From: Aeromicrobium erythreum
Lineage (GTDB): Bacteria > Actinomycetota > Actinomycetes > Propionibacteriales > Nocardioidaceae
Length of the DNA: 64,000 bases
NCBI RefSeq assembly: GCF_001509405.1
Contig: NZ_CP011502.1
Location: 1,302,001-1,366,000, forward strand
Reading direction: 5' to 3'
In this document: positions 36,314 to 45,442 of the stretch, in pieces
Numbering within the stretch: position 1 is the stretch's first letter
Layout: every line of letters starts with the position of its first letter
Position numbers and translations under genes: made by a program
The notes under the pieces: generated by a model
What the model saw: only the letters and a program-made list of their open reading frames with translations
The model's database searches: none
What the model was told of the DNA's origin: nothing

Positions 36314-37213
36314 TCACCAGAGCACCTGTCCGACGGGGTTCACCGGGCCGGGGGCGTCCGCACCGATCATCTCGAGCAGGTCGATCTCGATCGTGCGGCT
36401 GATCGCCGTCATCGGGACGTCGTGCACGTCGTCGGAGAACGGGTCCGCGAGGTCCTTGCCGACCTGGACCGCGAGCAGGAACATCATGCCGACCAGGCCC
36501 GAGCCGATCGGCGTCCACCACTGCAGGTCCTGGTAGACCGCGAACGGCAGGATGATGCAGAACGTGCGGGCGAAGAACGACGGCAGCAGCCGGTACTGCA
36601 CGGGCAGCGGGGTCTTCTTGATCCGCTCCAGGCCGCCCTGCGCGTCGGTCAGGACGCTGAGCGTCGACTCGACCTGCACGCGGGCGAAGTCGTCGATCAT
36701 GCCGCGACGACGCGCCTCGGCGAGGAGCCGACCCAGGTGGGTGAGCGTGGCCGTCGGGCCGCTGCTGGCGTTCTTGACCCGGACGGCGGCGTCACGCGAG
36801 AGGTAGCGGTCGATCTCCGGCGGGGGGTCCTGCTGGCGCAGCGACGTCCGCAGGCTGTGCACGTAGGCGATCTGGGCGCGCACCATGTCGGGGCCGAGCT
36901 CGCGCCGCGCGTTCGGCACGGTCGGGTCGAGCAGCGTGGTCGCCTCGCGTGCCACGTTCCGCGAGTGGTTGACGATGCTGCCCCAGAGGGTGCGCGCCTC
37001 CCACCACCGCGCGTAGCCCGCGTTGACCATGAAGCCGAGGAACAGGGCGATGGCCGTGCCGTAGAGCGTGTACTGGATCGTGATGCCCGGGAACTCGAAC
37101 CAGTGCAGCTGGAACGCGACGGTCACCCCGACGTCCCAGGTGAGCAGCATGATCGTCGGCACGAGCAGCGGTCGCCAGACGGATGCTGACCTCGGGAGGC
37201 GCGAGGTGATCAT
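36314..37213 (-). CDS. Bestrophin-like (UPF0187) channel protein
   Basis: The protein has 299 residues. Hydrophobic helices lie near 15-35, 45-65 and about 210-260. FLGFMVNAGYARWWEARTLWG is the conserved bestrophin segment, followed by a helical soluble region. Bacterial homologues form pentameric ion channels. It has its own promoter region (37214-37384, shared with the divergent hydrolase). Confidence 0.9.
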   Translation of the reverse strand: MITSRLPRSASVWRPLLVPTIMLLTWDVGVTVAFQLHWFEFPGITIQYTLYGTAIALFLGFMVNAGYARWWEARTLWGSIVNHSRNVAREATTLLDPTVPNARRELGPDMVRAQIAYVHSLRTSLRQQDPPPEIDRYLSRDAAVRVKNASSGPTATLTHLGRLLAEARRRGMIDDFARVQVESTLSVLTDAQGGLERIKKTPLPVQYRLLPSFFARTFCIILPFAVYQDLQWWTPIGSGLVGMMFLLAVQVGKDLADPFSDDVHDVPMTAISRTIEIDLLEMIGADAPGPVNPVGQVLW

Positions 37214-37384
37214 GCGTCAAGCCTTGCGTGGACAGCGTCGGACCGCAGGTCAGAAGGGCGCGTCCGTCCCTGAGGAGCCGCCAAGAGTTCGTCGACGGCA
37301 CGGGTCGCTCGCGTCGACGGCCCGGTGGTGGTCTCGGACGTCCCCTGGTACTGGTGGGAGGACGACGTCGACGAGAGGGAACAC

Positions 37385-38314
37385 ATGCTCGGCTGGTCCA
37401 CCGATCCTCGCAGGCGGCATCCGTTCACCGTGCTGTACATGCGGCTGATGTGGCTGCGTCGTGACAAGCAGGCGTTCGAGGGCGCGCAGCGCACGCTGCG
37501 CACCGCCAGGAGGCGTCAGCAGTCGGGCGACGCCCCGCCGACACGACGGGTCCGGTGGGTGCACCGGGTGGGACGCGCGCATCGGCACGGGATGACCGTG
37601 TGGTCGGTGCAGCCACGACGTCGTCGTCCCGTCGTCCGCGTGGTCTACCTGCACGGTGGCGGCTACGTGCACCCGCTGACGTCGGACTACTGGAGGCTGG
37701 TGTCGGCCCTGGCGCGGACGCCGGCCCTCGTGGAGGTCCCGGCCTACCCGCTGGCCCCAGACGCGACCGTCGACGACGTGCTGCCCGCGCTCGTCGCGCT
37801 GGCGGCCGACGACGTGGACCGGCTGCCGACGGTCGTCATGGGCGACTCGGCCGGCGGGGCGCTCGCGCTGGTCGTCGCACGTCGCCTCTGTGACGGCGAC
37901 GGGCCCGAGCCACGTCGTGTCGTCTGCCTCTCGCCCTGGCTCGACGCGACCCTGTCGGAGCCCGAGGTGCGTGACCTGGAGGCGTCGGACCCGATGCTCG
38001 CCGAGTCCGGGCTGCGCGCGGCCGGGCGCTGGTGGGCCGGCCGACGCGACCCGGCCGACCCCGAGGTCAGCCCGCAGGCGACGAGGCTCGACGGACTGCC
38101 GCCGGTCGACGTCCTCGTGGGCGACCGGGACATCCTGCGTCCGGCGGTCGAGACGCTCGCGGAACGGGCGCGGGACGCGGACGTCGACCTGCGCGTGCAC
38201 GAGGTGACGAGCATGTTCCACGTGTGGATGACCCGAGCGATCCCCGAGGGGCGTCGGACACGACGCGCGCTCGTCGCGCTGCTGCGCACGACGGCGGCGA
38301 GCCCGCCGGGCTGA
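37385..38314 (+). CDS. Alpha/beta hydrolase, hormone-sensitive lipase family
   Basis: The protein has 309 residues from the ATG at 37385 (GAGAGGGA upstream); a GTG at 37325 is possible but has no ribosome site. VYLHGGGYVHP forms the oxyanion hole, GDSAGGA the nucleophile elbow, and DVLVGDRD plus FHVW supply the Asp and His. It would hydrolyse short-chain or lipid esters. No signal peptide. Divergent from the bestrophin gene. Confidence 0.9.
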   Translation: MLGWSTDPRRRHPFTVLYMRLMWLRRDKQAFEGAQRTLRTARRRQQSGDAPPTRRVRWVHRVGRAHRHGMTVWSVQPRRRRPVVRVVYLHGGGYVHPLTSDYWRLVSALARTPALVEVPAYPLAPDATVDDVLPALVALAADDVDRLPTVVMGDSAGGALALVVARRLCDGDGPEPRRVVCLSPWLDATLSEPEVRDLEASDPMLAESGLRAAGRWWAGRRDPADPEVSPQATRLDGLPPVDVLVGDRDILRPAVETLAERARDADVDLRVHEVTSMFHVWMTRAIPEGRRTRRALVALLRTTAASPPG

Positions 38315-38354
38315 GTCGGTGGCCCGCCGCGGCGGGGGCGACGGCGCGCGACGT

Positions 38355-39092
38355 TCAGACCACGCGGAACACGACGGCCAGGCGTTGACGGACGCCCGGG
38401 ACGTCGATGCCGGCGTCGCCGGAGCGCAGGAGCAAGCTCTCCAGCTCTGCAGGACGCACCACCGCGACGCCGCGGGTGGTCACGCCGTCGGCGGCCGGGC
38501 CGTCGCCGGCGACGCAGAGGACGGGATGCACCGGCACGTCGGCGCCCACGACGTCGCGCACCGCGGCGGCCTGCTTGAGCACCGTGTCGACGGGCCGCGA
38601 GACGGTGCGTCGGCCCACGACAAGACGCTCGCTGCGGGGGCGCAGCCGGCCGCCCTCGACGACGACGCGCAGGTCGCCCTCGAGGTCGGACTCGGCGACC
38701 ACCCAGACGCCGCCGGGCGTGACGACGACGTGGTCGAGGGTCGTCGAGGACCCCGGCACCCGACGCCCGTGGAGCAGTCGGACGTCGTGGTCGCGCAGCT
38801 GGTCGAGGCGGTGCCGCAGGTCGGCGTGCGCTGTGGGAGAGACGGCCGGCGCGAGCTCGTCGTCACCGGTCCGACGGTGCCGCGCCGCGGCGGCCAGGGC
38901 GGCACCGCCCTCGCAGTCGACGCACCGGACCGAGCCGTGGTCGGGGTCGGCGACGGCGGTCGTGCGCGGTGCGAGCGCGCTGGAGCAGAGGCTGCACGTG
39001 CCAGGTCGGCGCAGGACGATGCGCCGCTCGCCCGTCGGCGTCTCGGACCGGTGGCGTCCGTACGCGGGTCGCTCCACCTCGTGCACCGTCAC
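38355..39092 (-). CDS. NERD-domain protein with zinc-ribbon-like N-terminus
   Basis: The protein has 245 residues. An N-terminal CSLC...CVDC pair (about 33-60) could bind zinc. The NERD (nuclease-related) core follows: STTLDHVVVTPGGVWVVAES, then KQAAAVRDVV and VLCVAGDG. The PD-(D/E)XK-like acidic residues look partly kept. Function unknown; DNA binding or processing is the family guess. Confidence 0.8.
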   Translation of the reverse strand: MTVHEVERPAYGRHRSETPTGERRIVLRRPGTCSLCSSALAPRTTAVADPDHGSVRCVDCEGGAALAAAARHRRTGDDELAPAVSPTAHADLRHRLDQLRDHDVRLLHGRRVPGSSTTLDHVVVTPGGVWVVAESDLEGDLRVVVEGGRLRPRSERLVVGRRTVSRPVDTVLKQAAAVRDVVGADVPVHPVLCVAGDGPAADGVTTRGVAVVRPAELESLLLRSGDAGIDVPGVRQRLAVVFRVV

Positions 39093-39215
39093 CGTCTGAT
39101 CCCCTCGCTCTCCACGACCGTCGGTGGCTGAACCGTACGCGTTCCGGGGCTGTCCCGCAGGGATTGACGGGCCGCGGGTGGGGCAGGCGGAATAGTGGGG
39201 GAGGGCCGGTGCTTG

Positions 39216-39239
39216 AAGTAGATGAATTTTGAACTACTT
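39216..39239. promoter_or_regulatory. AT-rich palindrome before the LLM oxidoreductase
   Basis: AAGTAG (39216-39221) and CTACTT (39234-39239) flank an AT-rich centre, in a region otherwise about 70 percent G+C. It lies about 35 bases before the ATG at 39273 and looks like a repressor operator over the promoter. Confidence 0.55.
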
Positions 39240-39272
39240 TTGGTCGAGAGACGACAGCGGAAGGTGACCAGC

Positions 39273-40367
39273 ATGACCACGCAGACCGACGACACCACGA
39301 CGACCCCCGCCGTGCAGTTCGGGCTCGACACGTTCGGCGACATCCCCCTCGGACCCGACGGAGAGCTGCTGTCGCACGCGGACGCCATCCGCCAGGTCGT
39401 CGAGGAGGCCGTGCTCGCCGACCGGGTCGGCGTCGACGTCATGGCGCTCGGCGAGCACCACCGCGACGACTTCGCCATCTCCAGCCCCGAGACGGTGCTG
39501 GCCGGCATCGCCTCGCGCACGGAGCGGATCCGGCTGGCGTCGGGCGTGACCGTGCTGTCCTCCGACGACCCGGTGCGCGTGTTCCAGCGCTTCGCGACGC
39601 TCGACGCGCTGTCGAACGGTCGGGCGCAGGTGATCCTCGGCCGCGGCTCCTTCACCGAGTCGTTCCCGCTCTTCGGCTTCGACCTCGCCGACTACGACGT
39701 GCTCTTCGAGGAGAAGATCCAGCTGTTCACCGAGCTGCTGAAGGAGCAGCCGGTGACGTGGTCGGGCACCACCCGCGCGCCGCTCGAGGGCGCCGACGTC
39801 TTCCCGAAGACGGACTCCGGCCACCTCGACACCTGGGTCGGGGTCGGCGGCTCGCCGCAGTCGGTCGTCCGCGCCGCGCACTACGGCCTGCCGCTCATGA
39901 TCGCCATCATCGGCGGGTCGCCCGACCGGTTCGCGCCCTACCTCGAGCTGTACGGCCGGGCCGCGGAGAAGTTCGGCACGACCGCGCACCCGGTCGGCAT
40001 GCACTCGCCCGGGTTCGTCGCCGACACCGACGAGGCCGCCGCACGCATCGCCTGGCCGCACTTCAAGGCGTCGCGCGACCGCATCGGCCGTGACCGCGGC
40101 TGGCCGCCGGTCACGGCGCGTGACTACGAGCGCGAGATCGCGCACGGCTCGCTCTACCTCGGGTCGCCCGAGACGGTCGCCCAGAAGATGGCTGCGGCCA
40201 TTCGCACGCTCGGCGTCGGTCGGTTCGACATGATCTACACGACCGGGTCGACGCCCGCCGCCGACCGTCTGCGGTCGGTCGAGCTGTATGGCACCGAGGT
40301 GATCCCGCGGGTACGCGAGCTGCTGGCGGCCGACGCGACGGTGCCGGCCGCGGCGGCGCAGGCATGA
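39273..40367 (+). CDS. LLM-class flavin-dependent oxidoreductase
   Basis: The protein has 364 residues from the ATG at 39273; the in-frame ATG at 39222 lies inside the palindrome and is less likely. The luciferase-like TIM barrel shows [52 protein letters not shown] and the C-terminal [10 protein letters not shown]. It may use FMN or F420. It overlaps the F420:NADPH reductase-like gene, so a flavin/F420 redox pair is likely. Substrate unknown. Confidence 0.92.
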   Translation: MTTQTDDTTTTPAVQFGLDTFGDIPLGPDGELLSHADAIRQVVEEAVLADRVGVDVMALGEHHRDDFAISSPETVLAGIASRTERIRLASGVTVLSSDDPVRVFQRFATLDALSNGRAQVILGRGSFTESFPLFGFDLADYDVLFEEKIQLFTELLKEQPVTWSGTTRAPLEGADVFPKTDSGHLDTWVGVGGSPQSVVRAAHYGLPLMIAIIGGSPDRFAPYLELYGRAAEKFGTTAHPVGMHSPGFVADTDEAAARIAWPHFKASRDRIGRDRGWPPVTARDYEREIAHGSLYLGSPETVAQKMAAAIRTLGVGRFDMIYTTGSTPAADRLRSVELYGTEVIPRVRELLAADATVPAAAAQA

Positions 40368-41035
40368 CCACCGTCGGCATCCTCGGCGCGGGCAAGGTCG
40401 GCACCGTCCTGGCCCGCCTCGCCGTGGCGGCCGGCCACGAGGTGCTGGTGGCGGGCTCGGGCCCGGCGGAGGACATCGAGCTGACCGTCGACGTGCTCGC
40501 ACCCGGTGCGACGTCGACCGTCGCCGACGACGCTGCCCGCCGCGCCGACGTCGTCGTGCTGGCACTGCCCCTCGGCAAGCACCGCACCGTCCCGGTTGAG
40601 GCGCTGAGCGGCAAGGTCGTCGTCGACGCGATGAACTACTGGTGGGAGGTCGACGGCGTCCGTGACGACCTGACCGATCCCCGCACGTCGACCAGCGAGG
40701 TCGTGCAGGCGTTCCTGCCCGAGGCGCGCGTCGTGAAGGCGTTCAACCACATGGGCTACCACGACCTCGAGGACGGTGCGCAGCCGTCGGGCTCGGCCGA
40801 CCGGCGGGCGATCGCGGTCGCGGGCGACGACGGTGACGCCGTGGCCGCGGCGTCGCGGCTCGTCGACGAGCTCGGCTTCGATCCCGTGGTCGTGGGGCCC
40901 CTGGCCGACGGAGTGCGTCTGGAGCCGGGGACGGAGCCGTTCGGCGCGAACGTCGGCGCCGACGAGCTGCGCGCGATGGTGGCGCGCTTCCCCGAGTCCG
41001 AGCGCGGCCGAGAGGTGCTCGCCGCCCGCACCTAG
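40364..41035 (+). CDS. NADPH-dependent F420 reductase-like protein
   Basis: The protein has 223 residues and overlaps the LLM gene (ATGA). [17 protein letters not shown] is the Rossmann loop; [10 protein letters not shown] and [11 protein letters not shown] follow the F420:NADP oxidoreductase family, which moves hydride between F420 and NADP. Its stop overlaps the stop of a minus-strand gene by 4 bases. Confidence 0.88.
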   Translation: MTTVGILGAGKVGTVLARLAVAAGHEVLVAGSGPAEDIELTVDVLAPGATSTVADDAARRADVVVLALPLGKHRTVPVEALSGKVVVDAMNYWWEVDGVRDDLTDPRTSTSEVVQAFLPEARVVKAFNHMGYHDLEDGAQPSGSADRRAIAVAGDDGDAVAAASRLVDELGFDPVVVGPLADGVRLEPGTEPFGANVGADELRAMVARFPESERGREVLAART

Positions 41036-41454
41036 CCGATCAGCTCGTCGGGCGCGACGATGCGGGGCCCGAGGTCGGTGGCGAAGAAGAGGGCCCGGCT
41101 CGAGAACGCCGCGGCCTGCAGGTGACGGTGCAGGGCGCGGCACCACCGCAGGTCGGCCGCCGTCATGACGGGTGAGCGACCGGGCCGGGCCTTCATGAGC
41201 GCCACCCCGCCTCCCGGCGCCAGCTCCTCGACGGTCTCCGCGAGCCGCTCGACGAGCAGGCCGAGCATCCCGTCGTCGGGCGCAGCAGCCTGGTGCTCGT
41301 CGTACAGGTGGATCACCGGACCCACGATCCGCGCCCGTCGGTCGAGCACGAGCACGAACAGCTGCGGCGCCGAGTACCCGAAGCCGCCGTCGACGAACCG
41401 CCACGCGGCGGTCAGGGCGGCCGTGGTCGAGAGCGAGCAGTCGAGAGGACTCAT
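41032..41454 (-). CDS. Hypothetical protein, 140 residues
   Basis: The start is the ATG at 41454. The sequence looks alpha/beta: [21 protein letters not shown], then a helical [13 protein letters not shown] and a final strand [15 protein letters not shown]. The layout (FVLVLDRR..., a middle MKARPG and a late WCRAL helix) hints at a small JAB/RadC-like or nucleotide-handling fold, but I do not recognise a named family. It converges on the F420 reductase-like gene with a 4-base overlap. Confidence 0.7.
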   Translation of the reverse strand: MSPLDCSLSTTAALTAAWRFVDGGFGYSAPQLFVLVLDRRARIVGPVIHLYDEHQAAAPDDGMLGLLVERLAETVEELAPGGGVALMKARPGRSPVMTAADLRWCRALHRHLQAAAFSSRALFFATDLGPRIVAPDELIG

Positions 41455-42114
41455 CCCCTCAGCCTCCCCACGCGACTCCGGGAGGCCCAGTGCTCGTCCA
41501 CAGGGGGCGCCGACCTGCGGCTGCGTCGGTGCGGCTTCTCGCTCGGGTGGGGGTGCGTCGGTGCGGATTCTCTCGTGGGTGGGGCTGCGCTGGTGCGGCG
41601 TGTCGTGGAGGTGGTCTCCGCAAGGGCCTCGACCGGGTGGCTGGGTGCGGCGGCGGCTCGGGTTCTCGGGCTGCGGGTTGGTCTTGAGGTCGAGCGGTGG
41701 GCGTGCCACCGAATCGCCCCCAGCGGTGGAGCAGCCACCTTCTCAGCGCTGTACAGGTGGAGAATTCACCGCCGAGGGGGTCAGGCGTGGCAGAGGCTCT
41801 CCCTTCTCATGGACCGTGCCACGAGAAGGGAGAAGCGCTGCCCACCCCACCCTCAAGTCCACCCACGATTCTTCATTCACGCGCTCGAGGCCGGACGCTT
41901 CTGCATGGGTGACGGGATCCCGTAGCAGACGCAGAAGCCTGTGAGTCGTACGCACGAACGCAGATCCGTTCGTCCCATGCGACTCACAGCCCGAGTGCCC
42001 AACCCAACGCTGCTGCCAGCCGCCCGGTCGAGGCCCTTTCGGAGACCACCCCCAGCACCAGCCGAGGCAGCGCACCAACGAGGGCGCGAACATCCCCACC
42101 CCCCATCAACCACC
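41455..42114. repeat. Gene-free 660-bp region with tandem, inverted and hairpin repeats
   Basis: No credible gene is seen. It contains three tandem units of about 32 bp (41522-41553, 41554-41585, 41586-41617; TGCGTCGGTGCGG core). A 35-bp element at 41610-41644 returns inverted at 42016-42050 with 33 of 35 matches. Two hairpins are present: CTCCCTTCTC/GAGAAGGGAG at 41799-41832, and a long stem at 41939-41989 with CTGTGAGTCG/CGACTCACAG. Confidence 0.7.
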
Positions 42115-42144
42115 ACCGCCCCCACCCGAGCGGGTGGGGGCGGT
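42115..42144 (-). terminator. Terminator of the desaturase operon
   Basis: ACCGCCCCCACCCG and CGGGTGGGGGCGGT pair perfectly with a two-base loop, 15 bases beyond the desaturase stop on the minus strand. Confidence 0.8.
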
Positions 42145-42158
42145 GTGGGGTTGGTCCG

Positions 42159-43313
42159 TCAGGCGGCGGCGGGGGTGGCCTCGGCGGGGGCCGGGGCGGC
42201 CTGGCGCGGCTTGCGGTCGGGGAGGGCGAAGCGGCAAATCTTCTTGGCGACGCTGAAGAGCTGCTTGTGCAGCGGGCCGGTGTTGTACTCGATGCCGTAG
42301 CGCTCGCAGATCTCCTGGACCTCGACGGAGATGGCCCGGTAGCGGCGGGCCGGGATGTCGGGGAACAGGTGGTGCTCGATCTGGTGCGACAGGTTGCCCG
42401 ACATCAGGTGCAGCAGCTCGCCGCCGCTGATGTTCGCCGAGCCGAGCAGCTGGCGGTAGTACCAGTGGCCGCGCGACTCGTCCTCGCACTCCTCCTCGGT
42501 GAACGTCGCGACACCCGCGGGGAAGTGGCCGCAGAAGATGATGTTGAACGCCCACACGTTGCGGACGAGGTTCGCGGCGGCGTTGCCGGCGAGGGTCAGC
42601 GGGAAGAGCGGTCCGGTGAGGGCGGGGAAGACGACGTAGTCCTTCAGGGCCTGCTTCTTGACCTTCTTCATGATCGCGGAGTGCATGTGCGCGTTCTCCT
42701 CGATCTTGCGCTTGCCCTTGACGATGTTCTCGACCTCGAGGTCGTGCATCGCCACGCCCCACTCGAAGAAGACCATCAGCAGGAACGCGTACAGAGGGTT
42801 GCCCAGGTAGTAGGGGTGCCACTTCTGGTCGGCGTCCATGCGCAGGATGCCGTAGCCGATGTCGCGGTCCTTGCCGAGGATGTTGGTGAACGTGTGGTGG
42901 ATGTAGTTGTGGCTGTACTTCCACTGCTCGCCCGGGCACACGTTGTCCCAGTCGTAGATGCGCGAGCTGAGGTTCGGGTCGCCCATCCAGTCGTACTGGC
43001 CGTGCATGACGTTGTGCCCGATCTCCATGTTCTCGAGGATCTTGGAGAGGCTGAGCGCGGCGACGGCCAGCGGCCACGCCGGCGGCACGTAGAAGAGGGC
43101 GCGGCCGGCGACCTCGAGCTGCTGCTGGCGCTTGACGACGCCGCGGATGTACTTCACGTCCTCCTCGCCGAGGTCGGCGAGGATGCGCTGGCGCAGCGCG
43201 TCCATCTCGTTGCCGAACGCCTCGAGCTGCTCCGGCGTCAGGTTCGGCACCTTCGGGTCGGAGGCGCGGGTCTTGGTCTTCTTGGCGCGAGGGACGAACG
43301 GGATCGTGGTCAT
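42159..43313 (-). CDS. Membrane fatty-acid (acyl-CoA) desaturase
   Basis: The protein has 384 residues. It has the three His boxes of a di-iron desaturase: HNVMH at 100-104, HNYIHH at 135-140 and HQIEHH near 310. Hydrophobic helices lie near 75-92 and 195-245. It resembles DesA3-type acyl-CoA desaturases of mycobacteria, which introduce a double bond in stearoyl-CoA. The reductase just upstream would supply electrons. Confidence 0.94.
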   Translation of the reverse strand: MTTIPFVPRAKKTKTRASDPKVPNLTPEQLEAFGNEMDALRQRILADLGEEDVKYIRGVVKRQQQLEVAGRALFYVPPAWPLAVAALSLSKILENMEIGHNVMHGQYDWMGDPNLSSRIYDWDNVCPGEQWKYSHNYIHHTFTNILGKDRDIGYGILRMDADQKWHPYYLGNPLYAFLLMVFFEWGVAMHDLEVENIVKGKRKIEENAHMHSAIMKKVKKQALKDYVVFPALTGPLFPLTLAGNAAANLVRNVWAFNIIFCGHFPAGVATFTEEECEDESRGHWYYRQLLGSANISGGELLHLMSGNLSHQIEHHLFPDIPARRYRAISVEVQEICERYGIEYNTGPLHKQLFSVAKKICRFALPDRKPRQAAPAPAEATPAAA

Positions 43314-43354
43314 GTCGTGTCCTTCCGGGATGAGGAGGTCGTGAAGGTCGGTGG

Positions 43355-44464
43355 TCAGAGGTCGACGGCGCAGCTGCCGACGGGGGCCGAGACGCAGATG
43401 CGCACGTCCTCGTCGGGCAGCGAGGAGGTCTCGCCGGTGAGGATGTTGCGGACGGTGCCCTCGGTCTTGCGCGACGTGCACGAGAAGCAGATGCCCATGC
43501 GGCAGCCGAACTCGGGCGTCAGGCCCGCGGCCTCGGCCTGCTCGAGGATGCTCGAGCCGTCGTTGGAGGCCGTGGACCCGGCGAGGTTGAACGCGAGGGT
43601 GCCCTCGGCGTCGTCGTCCTTGGCGAACGCCGGCGGCTTGAAGAACTCGACGCGCAGCCGGGGGGAGTCGCCGTACGCCTCCTGCACGAGCTCGACCAGA
43701 CCGGCGGGTCCGCACACCCAGGTGTCCATGTCGGTGTAGTCGCCGCCGACCATGAGTCGCAGCTCGTCGGCGTCGAACAGGTGCGGTCCGTAGCGCAGGT
43801 GCACGGTGATGCCGTTGTCGGCGGCCGCGATCTCGCGCAGCTCCTCGGCGAAGATCTGGTCCTCGGGGGAGCGGGCGTAGTGGACGAAGGTGATCTTGCG
43901 CTGGGCGTGATCGTCGTAGCCGTCGCGCAGGAACGTGCGGATGTGCGACATGACGGGGGTGATGCCGGACCCGCCGGAGATCATGACGAGGTGGTTGTTC
44001 GTGGGCGTCGCCGCGCTCTCGTGCACCGTGAAGGCGCCCTCGGCCTGGCTCAGGTGGAGGATCAGGCCGGGCTGGGCCTCGCGGACGAGGTACTTGGAGA
44101 CGATGCCCTCCTCGTGCGCGCGCACCGTGATGGTGAACCGCTCGCCGGGCAGCGACGCGGCGGAGGAGATCGAGAAGCAGCGGGTGGTGCGACGGCCCGC
44201 GACCTCGAGCCCGACCTGCACGTACTGGCCGGACCGGTGTCCGCGCCACGTGCTCGTCGGCTCGAGGGTCAAGGTGGCGACGGGGTGCTCGCCGTCGGTC
44301 TCGCGGGTCACGTCGACGACGCGGGCGCGGACGTCGGTGGCGGCCCACATCGGGTTGATCTGGCGCAGGTAGTGGTCGACCCCGTGCGGGGAGGTGAGCG
44401 ACGCGAGCAGGCGGGAGCCCAGCACGCGCTGGGCGAGCGGGGGGAGCGCGGCGGTGGAGGTCAT
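43355..44464 (-). CDS. Ferredoxin-type oxidoreductase, electron donor to the desaturase
   Basis: The protein has 369 residues from the ATG at 44464; an upstream in-frame GTG at 44521 would place the operator inside the gene. FAD-binding RCFSISS and the NAD-binding ISGGSGITPVMS are followed by a C-terminal 2Fe-2S domain with CRMGICFSC and a later Cys. This three-domain order matches Rv3230c, the partner of DesA3. First gene of the desaturase operon. Confidence 0.92.
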   Translation of the reverse strand: MTSTAALPPLAQRVLGSRLLASLTSPHGVDHYLRQINPMWAATDVRARVVDVTRETDGEHPVATLTLEPTSTWRGHRSGQYVQVGLEVAGRRTTRCFSISSAASLPGERFTITVRAHEEGIVSKYLVREAQPGLILHLSQAEGAFTVHESAATPTNNHLVMISGGSGITPVMSHIRTFLRDGYDDHAQRKITFVHYARSPEDQIFAEELREIAAADNGITVHLRYGPHLFDADELRLMVGGDYTDMDTWVCGPAGLVELVQEAYGDSPRLRVEFFKPPAFAKDDDAEGTLAFNLAGSTASNDGSSILEQAEAAGLTPEFGCRMGICFSCTSRKTEGTVRNILTGETSSLPDEDVRICVSAPVGSCAVDL

Positions 44465-44501
44465 CGGACGCTGTCCTTCACGGGTCGGGATGGATGGTGT
44501 C

Positions 44502-44519
44502 GGTGGACACCTGTCCACC
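44502..44519. promoter_or_regulatory. Operator-like palindrome before the reductase gene
   Basis: GGTGGACA-CC-TGTCCACC has perfect 8-bp arms and lies about 40 bases before the reductase ATG. The same motif recurs before the divergent TetR gene (44610-44627). Confidence 0.65.
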
Positions 44520-44532
44520 AACTGTCGGTATG

Positions 44533-44549
44533 TGACATCCCGGATGTCA
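44533..44549. promoter_or_regulatory. Second palindrome in the divergent promoter
   Basis: TGACATC-CCG-GATGTCA has perfect 7-bp arms and lies between the two GGTGGACA-type sites. It may bind a second regulator. Confidence 0.5.
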
Positions 44550-44609
44550 ACGTCCAGAGGCTGTGACTGCGGGCACGTACGGTGTTTGTGCAGGTCAGGG
44601 CGTCGCGTT

Positions 44610-44627
44610 GGTGGTCACGTGTCCACC
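44610..44627. promoter_or_regulatory. Operator-like palindrome before the TetR gene
   Basis: GGTGGTCA-CG-TGTCCACC differs from the 44502 site at one arm base and the centre. TATGAT at 44634-44639 fits a -10 box, so the site overlaps the -35 region of the TetR gene. Confidence 0.6.
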
Positions 44628-44646
44628 GGTGCGTATGATCTAGGTC

Positions 44647-45339
44647 ATGGACGACCAGCCCGTCGCGCTCCCCACGCGCACCGAGCGCAAGGAGCGCACC
44701 CGTCGGGCCATCCTCGACGCCGCCCTGACGCTCACCGAGCAGAGCTCGTTGTCGGCCCTCTCGCTGCGTCACGTGGCTCGTGAGGTCGGCATCGCGCCGA
44801 CCGCGTTCTACCGGCACTTCACGTCGGCGGAGGACCTCGGCCTGGCGCTCGTCGACGAGTCGTTCTCGAGCCTGCGGCGCACGCTGCGCGACGTGCGCGC
44901 CGCGCAGCCGTCGGTGGGCGGGGTCATCGGCCCGTCGGTCGAGGTCCTGGTCGACCGGGTCCGCGCCGATCCCGAGCACTTCGGCTTCATCAGCCGGGAG
45001 CGGGTCGGCGGTCTGCCGGGCGTGCGCGCGGCGATCCGCCACGAGCTCGACCTCTTCGAGGCCGAGATCGCGACCGACTTCGCCCGCCTGCCGGGTGCCG
45101 TCCACTGGTCCAACGACGACCTCCGCACGTCGGCGAACCTCATCGTCGTCGCCATGGTCGCGGCGGTCGAGCGGCTGCTGCAGGGCCCGGGCACGCCGGC
45201 GTTCGAGCGCGAGGTGGCGCGGACGACCGCCACGCAGCTGCGGATGCTGTCGATCGGCGCGATCCAGTGGCGCTCGCGTCCGCAGGACCGCGGTGGCAGT
45301 GGGCGGCTGCGGGCCGCCGACGACACCGCCACCAGCTGA
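44647..45339 (+). CDS. TetR family regulator of the desaturase operon
   Basis: The protein has 230 residues. The DNA-binding part is LSALSLRHVAREVGIAPTAFYRHFTS (about 37-62, split here by family helices); the C-terminus resembles TetR_C domains of fatty-acid regulators such as DesT/FabR. It is divergent from the reductase-desaturase operon with matching palindromes on both promoters. A fatty acyl-CoA ligand is the natural guess. Confidence 0.9.
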   Translation: MDDQPVALPTRTERKERTRRAILDAALTLTEQSSLSALSLRHVAREVGIAPTAFYRHFTSAEDLGLALVDESFSSLRRTLRDVRAAQPSVGGVIGPSVEVLVDRVRADPEHFGFISRERVGGLPGVRAAIRHELDLFEAEIATDFARLPGAVHWSNDDLRTSANLIVVAMVAAVERLLQGPGTPAFEREVARTTATQLRMLSIGAIQWRSRPQDRGGSGRLRAADDTATS

Positions 45340-45442
45340 CGACCACGTCGCTCGCGGGTCAGCGGTACCGATTCCGTGACGTTCCGATGACATCGCGACG
45401 TTTTCCTCGCCATCGCGTCCTGCTGACAGGCATGATCGGCAG

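Noticed and set aside
41522-41617. Tandem units considered as a CRISPR array
   Set aside because: The units abut each other with no unique spacers between them, and no cas genes are in the window.
41451-42125. Several short open frames on both strands of the 41.5-42.1 kb gap
   Set aside because: They share pieces of the same DNA repeats in different frames, which is expected of noncoding repeats and not of genes.
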